Below are positions 35,582-44,619 of a stretch of 64,000 bases of DNA, piece after piece. The stretch covers positions 2,170,001 through 2,234,000 of the forward strand of contig NZ_JAHWXN010000001.1 of NCBI RefSeq assembly GCF_023091245.1. The letters are read 5' to 3'. Within the stretch, counting starts at the first letter, position 1. Each line of letters starts with the position of its first letter. The DNA comes from Microbacterium croceum (lineage in GTDB: Bacteria; Actinomycetota; Actinomycetes; Actinomycetales; Microbacteriaceae). Made by a program: the position numbers and the translations under genes. The notes beneath the pieces were generated by a model. It had not been told where the DNA came from. It saw only the letters and a list, made by a program, of their open reading frames with translations, and searched no databases.

Positions 35582-37069
35582 ATGACGAGTCAACAGACGA
35601 CGACGACCGGAACCCTGGTCATCGAGCGGAGAACCATCGATATGGTGCCGACGAACGAGCGGCACGGGACACCACTGAGTCAGTTCACTCTGTGGTTCGG
35701 CGGCAACATGCAGATCACGGCGATCGTGACCGGGCTTATCGCGGTGGCGATCTTCCACGCCGAGCCGCTCACCGCCATCACCGCCGTGCTCATCGGCAAT
35801 GTCATCGGCGGCGTGACGATGGCGCTGCATTCGGGCCAAGGTCCACGGATGGGCCTGCCGCAGATGATCTCGAGCCGTGCGCAGTTCGGCGTGATCGGCG
35901 CTACTCTGCCGCTCGTGCTCGTGATCTGCATGTATTTGGGCTTCGCGTCGACCGGCGCCGCACTGGCAGGGGACGCCATCAGTCATCTCCTCGGCCTGCC
36001 CTCCACCGCCGGCTCCGCTCCCGTCGTCGGGATCCTCATCTTCGGTGTGTTGACCGTGATCGTCTCCGTCTTCGGGTATCAGCTGATTCATGTGATGGGT
36101 CGGATCGCGACCGTCGCGGGGATACTGGGGTTCGCGTACCTCTTCGTCCAGTTGTTCGCCAACTACGACGTCGGCGCCACCTTCGGAGAGGGCGCGACAG
36201 ACGCAGCGACGTTCATGGTGTGCCTGACGCTGGGCGCGAGCTGGCAGATGACCTACGCGCCTTACGTCGCCGACTATTCGCGGTACCTTCCAGCGGACAC
36301 CCCGGTATCGACGACATTCTGGTCGACGTTCCTCGGTAGCGTCACAGGGACGCAGATCTCGATGACGCTGGGCATCTTGATCGGTGCGGTGTCGGGGGAG
36401 GCGCTGCTCGGCAGCCCCGTGGGCTTCGTCGGACACCTCGCGGGGCCCGCCGCAGCGGCGCTCGTGATCTACCTCGTGATCATCGTCGGCAAGCTCACCG
36501 CCAACACCCTCAACGCCTACGGGGGCATCATGAGCACCGTGACGGTGATCACGAGCTTCAACGCCGAGACACGCATCTCGTCTCGTGCGCGCTCGCTCTA
36601 CATCGTCCTCTTCGTCGCGCTGACGATGGTGATCGCGATCGCCGCGAGCGCGGACTTCCTGAACAATTTCAAGAACTTCGTCCTGCTGCTTCTCGCGGTC
36701 TTCATCCCATGGAGCATCATCAACCTGGTCGACTACTACCTCGTCTCCAAGGAGCGCATCGACATTCCCGCGCTCTACGATCGGCGCGGACGTTATGGCG
36801 CTGTCAATGGGACGGCGCTCGTCTCATATGCGATCGGTATCGCCGTACAGATCCCGTTCCTGACGAGCGACACCTATAGCGTGCTGGGTACGTTCAATGG
36901 TCCCTTGGCCGATGTCATGGGCGGCATCGATATCTCCTGGGCGGTGTCGATGGTCGTCACCTTCGCGGTCTACTACCCGTGGGCGAAGCGCACGATGAGG
37001 CCGCCGTCGACGATGATCTACCCGCGGAACTACACACCGGAACAGACCGGCCAGATTCCGGTGGTCTGA
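35582..37069 (+). CDS. NCS1-family purine/cytosine-type permease
   Basis: A 495-residue membrane protein with about 12 helices. Family signatures are FTLWFGGNMQITAIVTGL near the start, GQGPRMGLPQMISSRAQFG and NLVDYYLV in the later helices. NCS1 carriers import nucleobases, allantoin, hydantoins and related nitrogen heterocycles with H+ or Na+. AAAGGAGAG precedes the ATG. With an aminotransferase and an FAD oxidase downstream, a nitrogenous substrate is likely, but I cannot name it. Confidence 0.9.
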   Translation: MTSQQTTTTGTLVIERRTIDMVPTNERHGTPLSQFTLWFGGNMQITAIVTGLIAVAIFHAEPLTAITAVLIGNVIGGVTMALHSGQGPRMGLPQMISSRAQFGVIGATLPLVLVICMYLGFASTGAALAGDAISHLLGLPSTAGSAPVVGILIFGVLTVIVSVFGYQLIHVMGRIATVAGILGFAYLFVQLFANYDVGATFGEGATDAATFMVCLTLGASWQMTYAPYVADYSRYLPADTPVSTTFWSTFLGSVTGTQISMTLGILIGAVSGEALLGSPVGFVGHLAGPAAAALVIYLVIIVGKLTANTLNAYGGIMSTVTVITSFNAETRISSRARSLYIVLFVALTMVIAIAASADFLNNFKNFVLLLLAVFIPWSIINLVDYYLVSKERIDIPALYDRRGRYGAVNGTALVSYAIGIAVQIPFLTSDTYSVLGTFNGPLADVMGGIDISWAVSMVVTFAVYYPWAKRTMRPPSTMIYPRNYTPEQTGQIPVV

Positions 37070-37121
37070 CGTGCCATCTCCCATCGAACCAACGACCAAT
37101 GACCAGCGACCAGGAACCCTC

Positions 37122-38243
37122 ATGCCCGGCATCGACGACGTGCACGTGGACGATGTGCAGCCGCTCCCCGGGATCACCCGTCTTCCTCGTTACCGACCCG
37201 GAAAGCCGGCGGTCGGGCGACCGGGGCTGACCGCATTCAAGCTCTCCTCGAACGAGAGCCCGTTCGACCCCCTGCCGGCCGTCGTCGCGGCGATGCGGCA
37301 GGCTGATCGCCTGAACATCTACCCGGATCCGACGGCATTGCCGCTGCGGGAGAGCCTCGCCGATCTGCTCGGCGTCCGTCCGTCGAACATCGTGGCAGGC
37401 ACGGGGAGCCTCGCGGTGCTGAACGATGTCCTCCAGGTGTTCGCGGGGCGTCGTGCTGACGGCACGACAGACGAGGTCGTGTATGCCTGGCGCTCGTTCG
37501 AGTCGTATCCGATCTCTGTGGGGCAGGTCGGCGCGCTCGGGGTTCCGGTCGCGCTTCGTCCGGATGGGACACACGATCTCGAGGGCATGCTCGCAGCGGT
37601 GACCGAGAGGACACGCGTTCTGATCCTGTGTACTCCCAACAACCCGACGGGGCCGGCGCTCCGCCACTCTGCGGTGAGGGACTTTCTCGTACGAGTGCCG
37701 TCGCATGTGCTCGTCGTGATCGATGAGGCGTACGTCGAATACGTGCGCGGCGAGGACAGGATCGACGCGATGGCGCTGCACCGCGAGTTCACCAATGTGC
37801 TCGTTCTGCGTACCTTCTCCAAGGCTCACGGGCTCGCAGGTCTGCGCGTGGGCTACTGCGTCGCACAGGAGCACGTCATTCAATACCTCGAGACCGTCGC
37901 AGTGCCGTTCTCGGTCCCGCACCCGGCGCAGATGGCGGCGATCGCCTCTTTGCAGGTGCTGCCCGCGGTGCTCGAACGGGTCGAGCAGACCGTGCAGGAG
38001 CGGGAGTGGTTCCGCATGGAGCTCCTGGGTTCGGGGCTGCGCATCCCGGATGCACAGGGGAACTTCGTCTGGTTGCCATGGGGCGAGCTGTCGGCGGAAT
38101 TCACCGCCCTCTGCAACGCGCAGGCGGTCGCGGTGCGTCAGTTCGGTGCGGAGGGCGTCCGCGTCTCGATCGGTGTCCGCGAGGCACATGAGCGTGTCCT
38201 CGAGGTCGCCCGAGACATTGCTCTTCCGAGTGTGAAGGAGTAG
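37122..38243 (+). CDS. PLP-dependent aminotransferase, HisC-like
   Basis: Class I/II aminotransferase of about 373 residues, close in layout to histidinol-phosphate aminotransferase: KLSSNESPFDPLPAVV, TPNNPTGPAL, VIDEAYVEY, and the PLP-binding Lys in LRTFSKAHGLAGLRVGY. Biosynthetic hisC would be expected among his genes; none is here, and this gene lies in a catabolic set, so another amine or 2-oxoacid is the likely substrate. ATG 37122 has AGGAA 5 bases upstream; GTG 37071 would add 17 residues. Its stop overlaps the next start by one base. Confidence 0.87.
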   Translation: MPGIDDVHVDDVQPLPGITRLPRYRPGKPAVGRPGLTAFKLSSNESPFDPLPAVVAAMRQADRLNIYPDPTALPLRESLADLLGVRPSNIVAGTGSLAVLNDVLQVFAGRRADGTTDEVVYAWRSFESYPISVGQVGALGVPVALRPDGTHDLEGMLAAVTERTRVLILCTPNNPTGPALRHSAVRDFLVRVPSHVLVVIDEAYVEYVRGEDRIDAMALHREFTNVLVLRTFSKAHGLAGLRVGYCVAQEHVIQYLETVAVPFSVPHPAQMAAIASLQVLPAVLERVEQTVQEREWFRMELLGSGLRIPDAQGNFVWLPWGELSAEFTALCNAQAVAVRQFGAEGVRVSIGVREAHERVLEVARDIALPSVKE

Positions 38244-39706
38244 TGGAAGCGATGTGGGATGCACAAGGCTCCGCCGGGAACGCGGATGGTGGAGCGCAGG
38301 AGCTCATCGATGCGCTGGAGCGCGTAGTGCCTGGACGGGTGCTCTGGCATGCCGCCGACACCAGCGAGTACTCGCACGATCGCTCGCATCACGGGTGGGC
38401 GCCGGCGACCGCCGTCGTGCGAGCGACAAGCACAGAGGAGGTCGCGGCCGCGGTGCAGGTGTGCCGCGCGGCGCGGGTGCCGGTCATCGCACGGGGTACC
38501 GGAACCGGTCTGGAGGGGGGAGCCAATGCTGTCCCCGGCGCGGTCGAGCCGGCGACAGGCATCGCCGCGCAACGATCGAGAGCCGTCATCATCGATCTGC
38601 GGGGGATGAACCGGATTCTCCGGATCGATCCCGATTCCGCAGACGCCACGGTCGAGGCGGGCGTGCTGCGGAGCGAGCTCAATCCGGTTCTGGCCGTCCA
38701 CGGCCTGCAGTTCGTGGCGGGCCCGGGCGTGGACGCATCGATCGGAGGGATGGCGGCGACCCGGGCCAGCGGGACGAACGCGGTGAAGTACGGCACGATG
38801 GCCGAGAACGTCCGTGGTCTCACCGTGGTCATGGCCGACGGTGCGGTGGTGAAGACCGGAGGTCGTGCGCGCAAGTCATCTGCTGGTTACGACCTCACCC
38901 ACCTGTTCATCGGCTCGGAGGGGACGCTCGGGATCATCACCGAGCTGACGCTGAAATTGGCTCCGACTCCCGAGGGTCGTACGCTCACGGTGCTGTCGTT
39001 CCCCTCTGTCGATGCTGCTGCGCGCGTGGTGCAGCGCTGTCTGCAGGCGGGTGTCGACCTGGCCCGTGCGGAGCTTCTCGACACCGCGCAGATCGCGGCG
39101 ATCAACGCGTACTCGCACACCGACTTCCGTGAGGCGTCCACCTTGTTCGTGGAGTTGAGCGGTGAGGCGCGGAGTCTCGAAGGTCAAGCGGCGCGACTCG
39201 ACGCCATCGCGGACGCCCAGGGCCTCCTTGAACGACGAAGAATCGACCCTGCGGATCAGGAGCGCGTGTGGCAGGTGCGTCATGACGCGCTCCCCGCTGC
39301 TCAGGCCCTTCGTCCCGATTCCTACACCTGGTCGACCGACGTCTGCGTGCCGATCGCGCACCTCGCGCAGTGCATCACCGAGACGCAGGCAGACATCGAA
39401 TCCAGCGGACTCCTCGCGCCGATCGCCGGGCATGTGGGGGACGGGAACTTCCACCTCGCGTTCGTGCTCGCGAACGGAGATGATGCGGAGCGGCAGCGTG
39501 CGGCCGCACTGTATCGTCGGATGATCCGTCGTGCGCTCTCGTTCGGGGGAACGTGCACCGGCGAGCACGGCATCGGCGAGGGCAAGATGTCCGACCTGAT
39601 CGATGAACATCCGACGGGTGTGCCGGTTATGCGGGCGATCAAACGAGCTCTCGACCCGGAGGGGCTGCTCAACCCGGGGAAGATGGTCGACCTCCGAGGG
39701 GATTGA
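38243..39706 (+). CDS. FAD-linked oxidase (GlcD/D-lactate dehydrogenase-like)
   Basis: A 487-residue member of the FAD-binding 4 / vanillyl-alcohol-oxidase superfamily. The FAD-binding part carries VIARGTGTGLEGGANAVPGA and FVAGPGVDASIGGMAAT; the C-terminal catalytic domain has GHVGDGNFH and GTCTGEHGIGEGK, both signatures of glycolate oxidase GlcD and D-lactate dehydrogenases. It probably oxidises a 2-hydroxy acid to a 2-oxo acid, which could feed or drain the adjacent aminotransferase. The GTG start overlaps the preceding stop. No iron-sulfur partner subunit is present. Confidence 0.88.
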   Translation: MEAMWDAQGSAGNADGGAQELIDALERVVPGRVLWHAADTSEYSHDRSHHGWAPATAVVRATSTEEVAAAVQVCRAARVPVIARGTGTGLEGGANAVPGAVEPATGIAAQRSRAVIIDLRGMNRILRIDPDSADATVEAGVLRSELNPVLAVHGLQFVAGPGVDASIGGMAATRASGTNAVKYGTMAENVRGLTVVMADGAVVKTGGRARKSSAGYDLTHLFIGSEGTLGIITELTLKLAPTPEGRTLTVLSFPSVDAAARVVQRCLQAGVDLARAELLDTAQIAAINAYSHTDFREASTLFVELSGEARSLEGQAARLDAIADAQGLLERRRIDPADQERVWQVRHDALPAAQALRPDSYTWSTDVCVPIAHLAQCITETQADIESSGLLAPIAGHVGDGNFHLAFVLANGDDAERQRAAALYRRMIRRALSFGGTCTGEHGIGEGKMSDLIDEHPTGVPVMRAIKRALDPEGLLNPGKMVDLRGD

Positions 39707-39709
39707 CCG

Positions 39710-40612
39710 TCACCCCGTGAGGCGAAGGTCTTCGACAACCGTGGCGACGCGCCGACGTTGCTCGTCGTCGAGTCCCCGGATCGGTAGCGGCAGACACTGA
39801 GACGGCGCCTGCCCGAGGTGCTCGGCGACCGCGGCAATGACGCGCAGGCTCCCGCCGAACTCAGCGAAGAGATCCCACAACGGCGCGAGCCGCGCCGACT
39901 CGCTCAGCGCCCTATCGGGCACACCCTCCTGCATGCTCCGGGCAATCCGCAGCGCCGGCTCCGGCAGAGTTCCGGCCAGGACCGAGTACCAGGCGTCGCA
40001 CCCCGCGACGAGGCCGGCGGCGCCGAACGCGTCACCGGAGACCCCGATGGTCACCTCTGCCGGGATCGCGGCGCGGATCGTCGTGACGTGGTCTCGGGCG
40101 GTGTCCGGATCGCGGGGAACTCCGGGGATCTTGATCGACGCGATGCGGGGCAGCTCGGCGATGCGTCCGTAGAGCTCGGTCGAGAAAGCGAAGTGGGTGG
40201 TTCCGGGATTGTCATAGACGATCACGGGGAGTCCGGTGTGCGCGCTGACGGTCTCGTACAGCCCGAAGACGTCATCCGGGGTCAGCGGCTGATACGTCAT
40301 GGGTGCCAGGAGGAGACCGGCCGCTCCCGCCTTCTCCGCGCTCTCGGCATGAGCGAGCACCTCCGAAGTCCGCAGGGCGCCGATGCCGACAAATACGGGT
40401 GTGCCCTCGGCGTGCGCAACGGCGAGGCGGGCGACGCGTGCGCGTTCGATCGGGCTGAGATAGGCCGCGCACCCCGTGGAACCGAGCGCGGTGATCGAGT
40501 CGACCCCCGCACGCGCAAGACGTTCCACCATGCCGGCGAAGGCGCGCTCATCGACCGTGTCGTCGTGCAACGGGGTGAGTGGGAACGCGCTGAGGCCGGT
40601 GAAGAGAGACAT
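39710..40612 (-). CDS. DapA-superfamily lyase/aldolase
   Basis: A 300-residue TIM-barrel protein of the dihydrodipicolinate synthase / N-acetylneuraminate lyase superfamily. ALGSTGCAAYLS replaces the GTTGE loop of true DapA, VYDNPGTTHF contains the catalytic Tyr, and the Schiff-base Lys is in IASIKIPG. True dapA is at 16359-17336. The gene converges on the oxidase gene with a 3-base gap, so it may split a 4-hydroxy-2-oxoacid or related product of the same pathway. This function is inferred from context only. Confidence 0.85.
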   Translation of the reverse strand: MSLFTGLSAFPLTPLHDDTVDERAFAGMVERLARAGVDSITALGSTGCAAYLSPIERARVARLAVAHAEGTPVFVGIGALRTSEVLAHAESAEKAGAAGLLLAPMTYQPLTPDDVFGLYETVSAHTGLPVIVYDNPGTTHFAFSTELYGRIAELPRIASIKIPGVPRDPDTARDHVTTIRAAIPAEVTIGVSGDAFGAAGLVAGCDAWYSVLAGTLPEPALRIARSMQEGVPDRALSESARLAPLWDLFAEFGGSLRVIAAVAEHLGQAPSQCLPLPIRGLDDEQRRRVATVVEDLRLTG

Positions 40613-40624
40613 GCGATCAGCCTA
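40613..40624 (-). promoter_or_regulatory. Leaderless-type -10 element overlapping the preceding stop codon
   Basis: On the minus strand TAGGCT (40619-40624), 6 bases, ATG. Its first three bases are the TAG stop of the upstream GNAT gene. Confidence 0.55.
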
Positions 40625-41131
40625 CGAGGCGGCGGAATCCGCGAGATCGAGCACCCACTCGTTCATCACGAGATCGGCGCCGCGGAATGTCTCGGTGGTG
40701 GTACCGCGCAGCCGGAAGCCGGAGCCGCGACACACCGCATTCGAGGCAGGGTTGTCGGTCTCCGGGAACGCGACGAGCAGGCGTCTGTCTCCCCGGTGGA
40801 GGCGCACGTCGTCGAGCAACAGGGCGAGCGCACGACGAGTGAGGCCTTGTCCCTGGGCTTCCGGAAGCATGAACCACCCGGTCTCGAACACGTCATGGTC
40901 GTTCCAGCGCAGGTGCCAGTAGCCGATGGATCCGACGGCGCGTGCTTCCTGCAGTATGGCGAACATCCGTGCTTCGCCGGTCTCGACGTAGCGGAGGTAG
41001 CGGGCGTGACGATCAACGACCTCGGCATCGGTCTCCGGGCCGTTCAGATGTGCGGTCATCTCGGCCGAATTCGCGCGGTGCAGCATCCAGAGGTCTTGGT
41101 CGCCCCAGAGGCGCAGTGCGATGTCTGCCAT
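40622..41131 (-). CDS. GNAT family acetyltransferase (RimJ/RimL-like)
   Basis: A 169-residue acetyltransferase of the RimJ/RimL type: LRLWGDQDLWMLHRANS at the start, GWFMLPEAQGQGLTRRALAL as motif A with Q-G-Q-G-L, and ETDNPASNAVCRGSGFRLRG at motif B. It may acetylate a protein N-terminus or small amine. GACGCT 6 bases before the ATG is a partial leaderless match. It lies just upstream of the DapA-like gene on the same strand. Confidence 0.85.
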   Translation of the reverse strand: MADIALRLWGDQDLWMLHRANSAEMTAHLNGPETDAEVVDRHARYLRYVETGEARMFAILQEARAVGSIGYWHLRWNDHDVFETGWFMLPEAQGQGLTRRALALLLDDVRLHRGDRRLLVAFPETDNPASNAVCRGSGFRLRGTTTETFRGADLVMNEWVLDLADSAAS

Positions 41132-41192
41132 GCGTCGAGCGTCCCACGGGTCACCGACATCGCGCGAGGCGAGTACGTTGGAATGGACCCGG

Positions 41193-41762
41193 TCAGCCAG
41201 CCCATTCGATCAGGACCAGGCCCTGGCGGGTGTCGGCCAGCTTCACCCACCCGTCGTGGAACAGATACGTCATCCCGTACCCATCGTCATCGGTGCCCAT
41301 CGAGTACTGCGGATCCTCGGTGATATAGGTGCCCTCGGGTCCGTCTTCGCGCCGCCACCCCGATGCGAGGAGCGCAGCCTGGGCCGCTGTCGCGTCCTCC
41401 GCGCTGATCGGGGACCAGCCATACAGCTGGCCGTGGTCCGAGCCGACCGCGTAGTCCGCCCAGAAGCACAGCAGCCCGTCGGTGAGATCGACATCCCCGA
41501 TCACGAACTCCTTCGGCTTCGCGGTCCATCCGGCGGACGTGAGCGCTTCGACCGTGCCTGCGGAGATCATGGATTCGCAGGTGAGCTCCGCGGCCGGCTC
41601 CTCCGGGGTGGGAGCGTCGGTCGGCGCGGCGGTTGCCGACGGAGCCGGAGTCGACGCGCTGGTGGTCGGAGACGGCGCGGGCTCAGCGGGACCGGCGCAC
41701 GCGGTGAGTGCGGCGAGAAGCAGGAGGACTCCCGCGGTCGCGGAGGTGATGCGGGGGATCAT
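41193..41762 (-). CDS. Putative lipoprotein
   Basis: A 189-residue secreted lipoprotein. A signal peptide with lipobox LTAC (Cys about residue 22) is followed by a Pro/Ser/Thr/Ala-rich linker of about 35 residues and a compact domain with two Cys (ELTCESM, LLCFWAD) that could form a disulfide. Tryptophan and Tyr-Gly-Trp motifs are scattered in the domain. No family is recognised. GGAGG precedes the ATG by 6 bases. Confidence 0.8.
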   Translation of the reverse strand: MIPRITSATAGVLLLLAALTACAGPAEPAPSPTTSASTPAPSATAAPTDAPTPEEPAAELTCESMISAGTVEALTSAGWTAKPKEFVIGDVDLTDGLLCFWADYAVGSDHGQLYGWSPISAEDATAAQAALLASGWRREDGPEGTYITEDPQYSMGTDDDGYGMTYLFHDGWVKLADTRQGLVLIEWAG

Positions 41763-41782
41763 CTCGGGCCTCCATGGTCTGG

Positions 41783-42580
41783 TCAGTCGTGCAGCAGGGA
41801 GAGGAACGCCTCGTGGAGGACGCCGTTGGTTGCGAGCGTCGATCGAGCCGAGATCGTCTCAGAACCGTCGTAGGCGGTCATCCGTCCGCCTGCTTCACGA
41901 ACGATCGGCACCGCGGCGGCGATGTCGTACTCCTTCACGTCGAACTCGGCGACCATCTCGAGTCGTCCTTCGGCGAGCAGCATGTACGAGTAGACGTCGC
42001 CATAGGCGCGGTCCCGCCAGACGCGCGAGGAGAGGCGCACGAGGTCGTCGAGATGACCGGCATCCGCCCACTGCGCGATGCTCTGGAAGCTCGCGCTCGC
42101 GTCATCCAGCGTGGCGACTGCCGAGACTTCGAGTCGGCGGGGTTCTGCGTCGGTGGCCGTCCACGCGCCGGCGCCTGTGGAAGCCCACCAGCGGCGCCCG
42201 AGCGCGGGCATGCTCACGACTCCGACCTGCGGGACGCCGTCGATCGCAAGGGCGATCATGGTGCCCCAGAGCGGAACACCGCGGAGAAAGTTCGCCGTGC
42301 CGTCGATCGGATCGATGATCCACTGCCGATGGGTATCGCCTTCGGCCCCGAACTCCTCACCGAAGATGCCGTCCCGTGGACGCTCGGCAGCCAGGAGCTG
42401 ACGGATCGCCTGCTCCGTCGCGAGGTCGGCATCGGTGACGTGCGAGTTGTCGGCCTTGGTGGAGATCACCAGATCGGCGGCATCGAACCTCGGCACGGAC
42501 TCCGCGTCGGCCGCATCGGCGAGCCGGAGGGCGAGTTCGAGGTCGGTGCGGAGGGCGTCAGCGGGGGAGGAGACGGTCAC
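41783..42580 (-). CDS. hisN: Histidinol-phosphatase, inositol monophosphatase family
   Basis: A metal-dependent phosphatase of the IMPase family, about 265 residues. GEEFG, WIIDPIDGTANFLRG (metal-binding D-P-I-D-G-T) and VKEYDIAAAVPIVREAGG are the signatures. The wording matches the actinobacterial HisN group, which dephosphorylates histidinol phosphate. The start is set at GTG 42580 because TATTCT lies exactly 6 bases before it; an ATG at 42628 would add 16 residues of non-family sequence. An inositol-1-phosphate activity cannot be excluded. Confidence 0.87.
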   Translation of the reverse strand: MTVSSPADALRTDLELALRLADAADAESVPRFDAADLVISTKADNSHVTDADLATEQAIRQLLAAERPRDGIFGEEFGAEGDTHRQWIIDPIDGTANFLRGVPLWGTMIALAIDGVPQVGVVSMPALGRRWWASTGAGAWTATDAEPRRLEVSAVATLDDASASFQSIAQWADAGHLDDLVRLSSRVWRDRAYGDVYSYMLLAEGRLEMVAEFDVKEYDIAAAVPIVREAGGRMTAYDGSETISARSTLATNGVLHEAFLSLLHD

Positions 42581-42592
42581 GGTCCCAGAATA
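42581..42592 (-). promoter_or_regulatory. Leaderless-type -10 element for hisN
   Basis: On the minus strand TATTCT (42587-42592), 6 bases, GTG. Confidence 0.5.
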
Positions 42593-42671
42593 GTCGTCCG
42601 CGTGTGAGGGAATGTCGTGGAGCGTCATGAACCTGCAGGCACGTGATCGCGGGAGACGGCGGTAGGACGCA

Positions 42672-42709
42672 GAAAAGCCTCGCGAATCTGGCGAGAGATT
42701 CGTGAGGCT
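42672..42709 (-). terminator. Rho-independent terminator of tRNA-Lys
   Basis: On the minus strand AGCCTCACGAATCT (42709-42696) pairs with AGATTCGCGAGGCT (42689-42676) and is followed by TTTTC, one of the few stems here with a T-run. It starts 7 bases beyond the tRNA 3' end. Confidence 0.85.
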
Positions 42710-42715
42710 GATCCG

Positions 42716-42788
42716 TGCACCCCCTGGGACTTGAACCCAGAACCCACTGATTAAGAGTCAGTTGCTCTGCCGATTGAGCTAGAGGTGC
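42716..42788 (-). tRNA. tRNA-Lys(CTT)
   Basis: 73-base cloverleaf on the minus strand. Acceptor GCACCTC pairs with GGGGTGC; D-arm AGCTCAATCGGCAGAGC; anticodon stem TGACT/AATCA region with loop CTCTTAA giving anticodon CTT; T-arm CTGGGTTCAAGTCCCAG with the GTTCAA loop. The 3' CCA is not encoded. No integrase or duplicated 3' end is visible nearby. Confidence 0.97.
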
Positions 42789-43075
42789 GTTTTCCGGGAT
42801 GACCCCGGCCGAGGAATTACATTACCAGCCGACGGGCGGCATGTGAAATCGAGGGCAGAAAGGCGTGGTCGCCCCCGCGATTCACGACCTGTGAGACTCG
42901 TCATCGCCAAGGACCGCGACGCGTGGCCGGGCCTCGTCCGAGGTCGATGTGTGCACACCTTCACCCTTGCCACGTTGTGTTCCGGTATTCCGCGTAACAG
43001 CAGTGCCGCTTCGTGATCTCATAACCGGGGTCTCTGCGCAGGCAGAGTCAAAAAGGTGACTGGAGGAAAACACCT

Positions 43076-44608
43076 ATGGGAATGCACATACGACGTGCGG
43101 CGCGCGTCAGATCGATCGCGGCGGTTGCCACCACGGCGATCGTTGCCGTGATGGCGATGGCGGGTTGGGGCGCCTCCGCGGCGGTCGCCGCCGATTACGA
43201 CTATCCCGGAGCCATCGATCCGGCGTCGATCGTCGTCACGACGGCCGACGGGAGCGGGGAGACCACGGTCAATGAACGCCTCCGTGTGGATGCTTCCTGG
43301 TCGGTGCCGGACGGAGCAGTCTCCGGGCAGACGTTCGGCTTCACTCTGCCCACGGAGTTCGCGGGCTTCACTGGTGCCTTCGCGGTGCCGGCCGAAGATG
43401 ATCCCACACAGACCGTCGCGAACTGCACGGTGTCGGCGGGCACCCAGCCGGTCGTGACCTGCACGCTCACCGATTACGTCGAGGGGCGGTCGGACATCTC
43501 CGGTTCGCTCTGGTTCCTGGTCTCCGCTGCCGAGCAGACGACCGAGACGACTGTCGACTTCACGGTCGACGGGCAGATCGTACCGGTGCCGATCCCCGGT
43601 GGAGGAATCATCGGCGACCCGGTGCCGACTGCGCCGGAGAAGTGGGCCTGGCAGACCGCGGATGGGCGACTGGCCTGGCAGCTGATGATCCCGGGAGCGA
43701 CGTTCGCCGGTGTGGATCCGCTGAAGATCGATGACACATTGACCCCGCCGGGGGCGGGGTCCGGCGAGCACCACAACGTCGACGGGGCTCTGACTGTGTG
43801 GAGCACCGATGCCGCAGGAGGGGACCGGCAGCCGATCACCGATTGGACCGGCGGATGGGATGCCGCCGGAGACTCGTTCCACCTGGAGATCGGAGGGCCG
43901 ATCGACCCGACTCGTCACTACGTGGTGAAGTACTACACCGTGCCCACCGATGGTGCGACGGGCGATTCGTTCGCGAACGTCGCCGATATCGGCGGGGTCG
44001 TCGTCCGCGCCGCGCAGGTGTGGACGGCTTCGGGCGGTGGAGCCGGCACTGGAGGGACGTCGGGGAGCTTCTCGATCCGGAAGCAGCTCACCGGTGAAGG
44101 CGCGGCGACCGTGCCGGACGGCACGGTGTTCGACGTGGCGTACTCCTACGGCGACCCTGCGGTGCGCAAGGTGCTCGAGGTGACGGTGGGGGCGCCGGCG
44201 ACGAGCATCGCGCTCCCTCGCGGCACGGTCGTCACCCTGGAGGAGATCGACCTGCCCGCGATCGACGGCGTCACCTGGGGTACGCCCAGCTTCGCGGGCA
44301 CCGGCATCCGTCCCCTCGCGGACGGCAAGGCGCAGATGACGGTCGCCGCAGGAGCGGCCGTGAGCATCACGTTGACCAACACGGCGACGCCGGTCGTGCC
44401 GCCGACGACGCCTCCCACGACGCCTCAGAAACCGCCGACACCTGTCGAGCCGACGCCGCCGACCGAGTTGCCCCTCACCGGTGGGCTCGCGTCGACCGGT
44501 AGCGACGTGCCTGTCGGCCTGCTGTGGGCGGGTGGCGCGGTGATCCTGCTCGGACTCGCGCTGACCGGGGGAACAGCCATCGCGAGGCGCGCGCGCTCCG
44601 AGGAGTGA
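43076..44608 (+). CDS. Sortase-anchored surface protein with Ig-like domains
   Basis: A 510-residue cell-wall protein. A signal peptide of about 38 residues (basic MHIRRAARVR, hydrophobic core, AVAA cleavage region) precedes beta-rich domains: residues 40-320 resemble the adhesin-type bacterial Ig fold, and SGSFSIRKQLTGEGAATVP to about residue 440 resembles the DUF5979/SpaA-like domain. A Thr/Pro linker follows, then LPLTGGLASTGS, a 20-residue membrane helix and RRARSEE. LASTG matches the LAxTG motif of class E sortases; LPLTG matches the classical motif. GGAGGAAAA precedes the ATG. Role in adhesion or wall architecture is inferred. Confidence 0.82.
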   Translation: MGMHIRRAARVRSIAAVATTAIVAVMAMAGWGASAAVAADYDYPGAIDPASIVVTTADGSGETTVNERLRVDASWSVPDGAVSGQTFGFTLPTEFAGFTGAFAVPAEDDPTQTVANCTVSAGTQPVVTCTLTDYVEGRSDISGSLWFLVSAAEQTTETTVDFTVDGQIVPVPIPGGGIIGDPVPTAPEKWAWQTADGRLAWQLMIPGATFAGVDPLKIDDTLTPPGAGSGEHHNVDGALTVWSTDAAGGDRQPITDWTGGWDAAGDSFHLEIGGPIDPTRHYVVKYYTVPTDGATGDSFANVADIGGVVVRAAQVWTASGGGAGTGGTSGSFSIRKQLTGEGAATVPDGTVFDVAYSYGDPAVRKVLEVTVGAPATSIALPRGTVVTLEEIDLPAIDGVTWGTPSFAGTGIRPLADGKAQMTVAAGAAVSITLTNTATPVVPPTTPPTTPQKPPTPVEPTPPTELPLTGGLASTGSDVPVGLLWAGGAVILLGLALTGGTAIARRARSEE

Positions 44609-44619
44609 CGCTCTGATCG

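Noticed and set aside
37122..38243. Biosynthetic histidinol-phosphate aminotransferase hisC.
   Set aside because: No other his genes flank it and it sits in a permease/oxidase set; HisC-like was kept only as a fold label.
34420..40612. Integrative element inserted at ssrA.
   Set aside because: No integrase, no duplicated tmRNA 3' end and no att repeat were found; only the position is suggestive.
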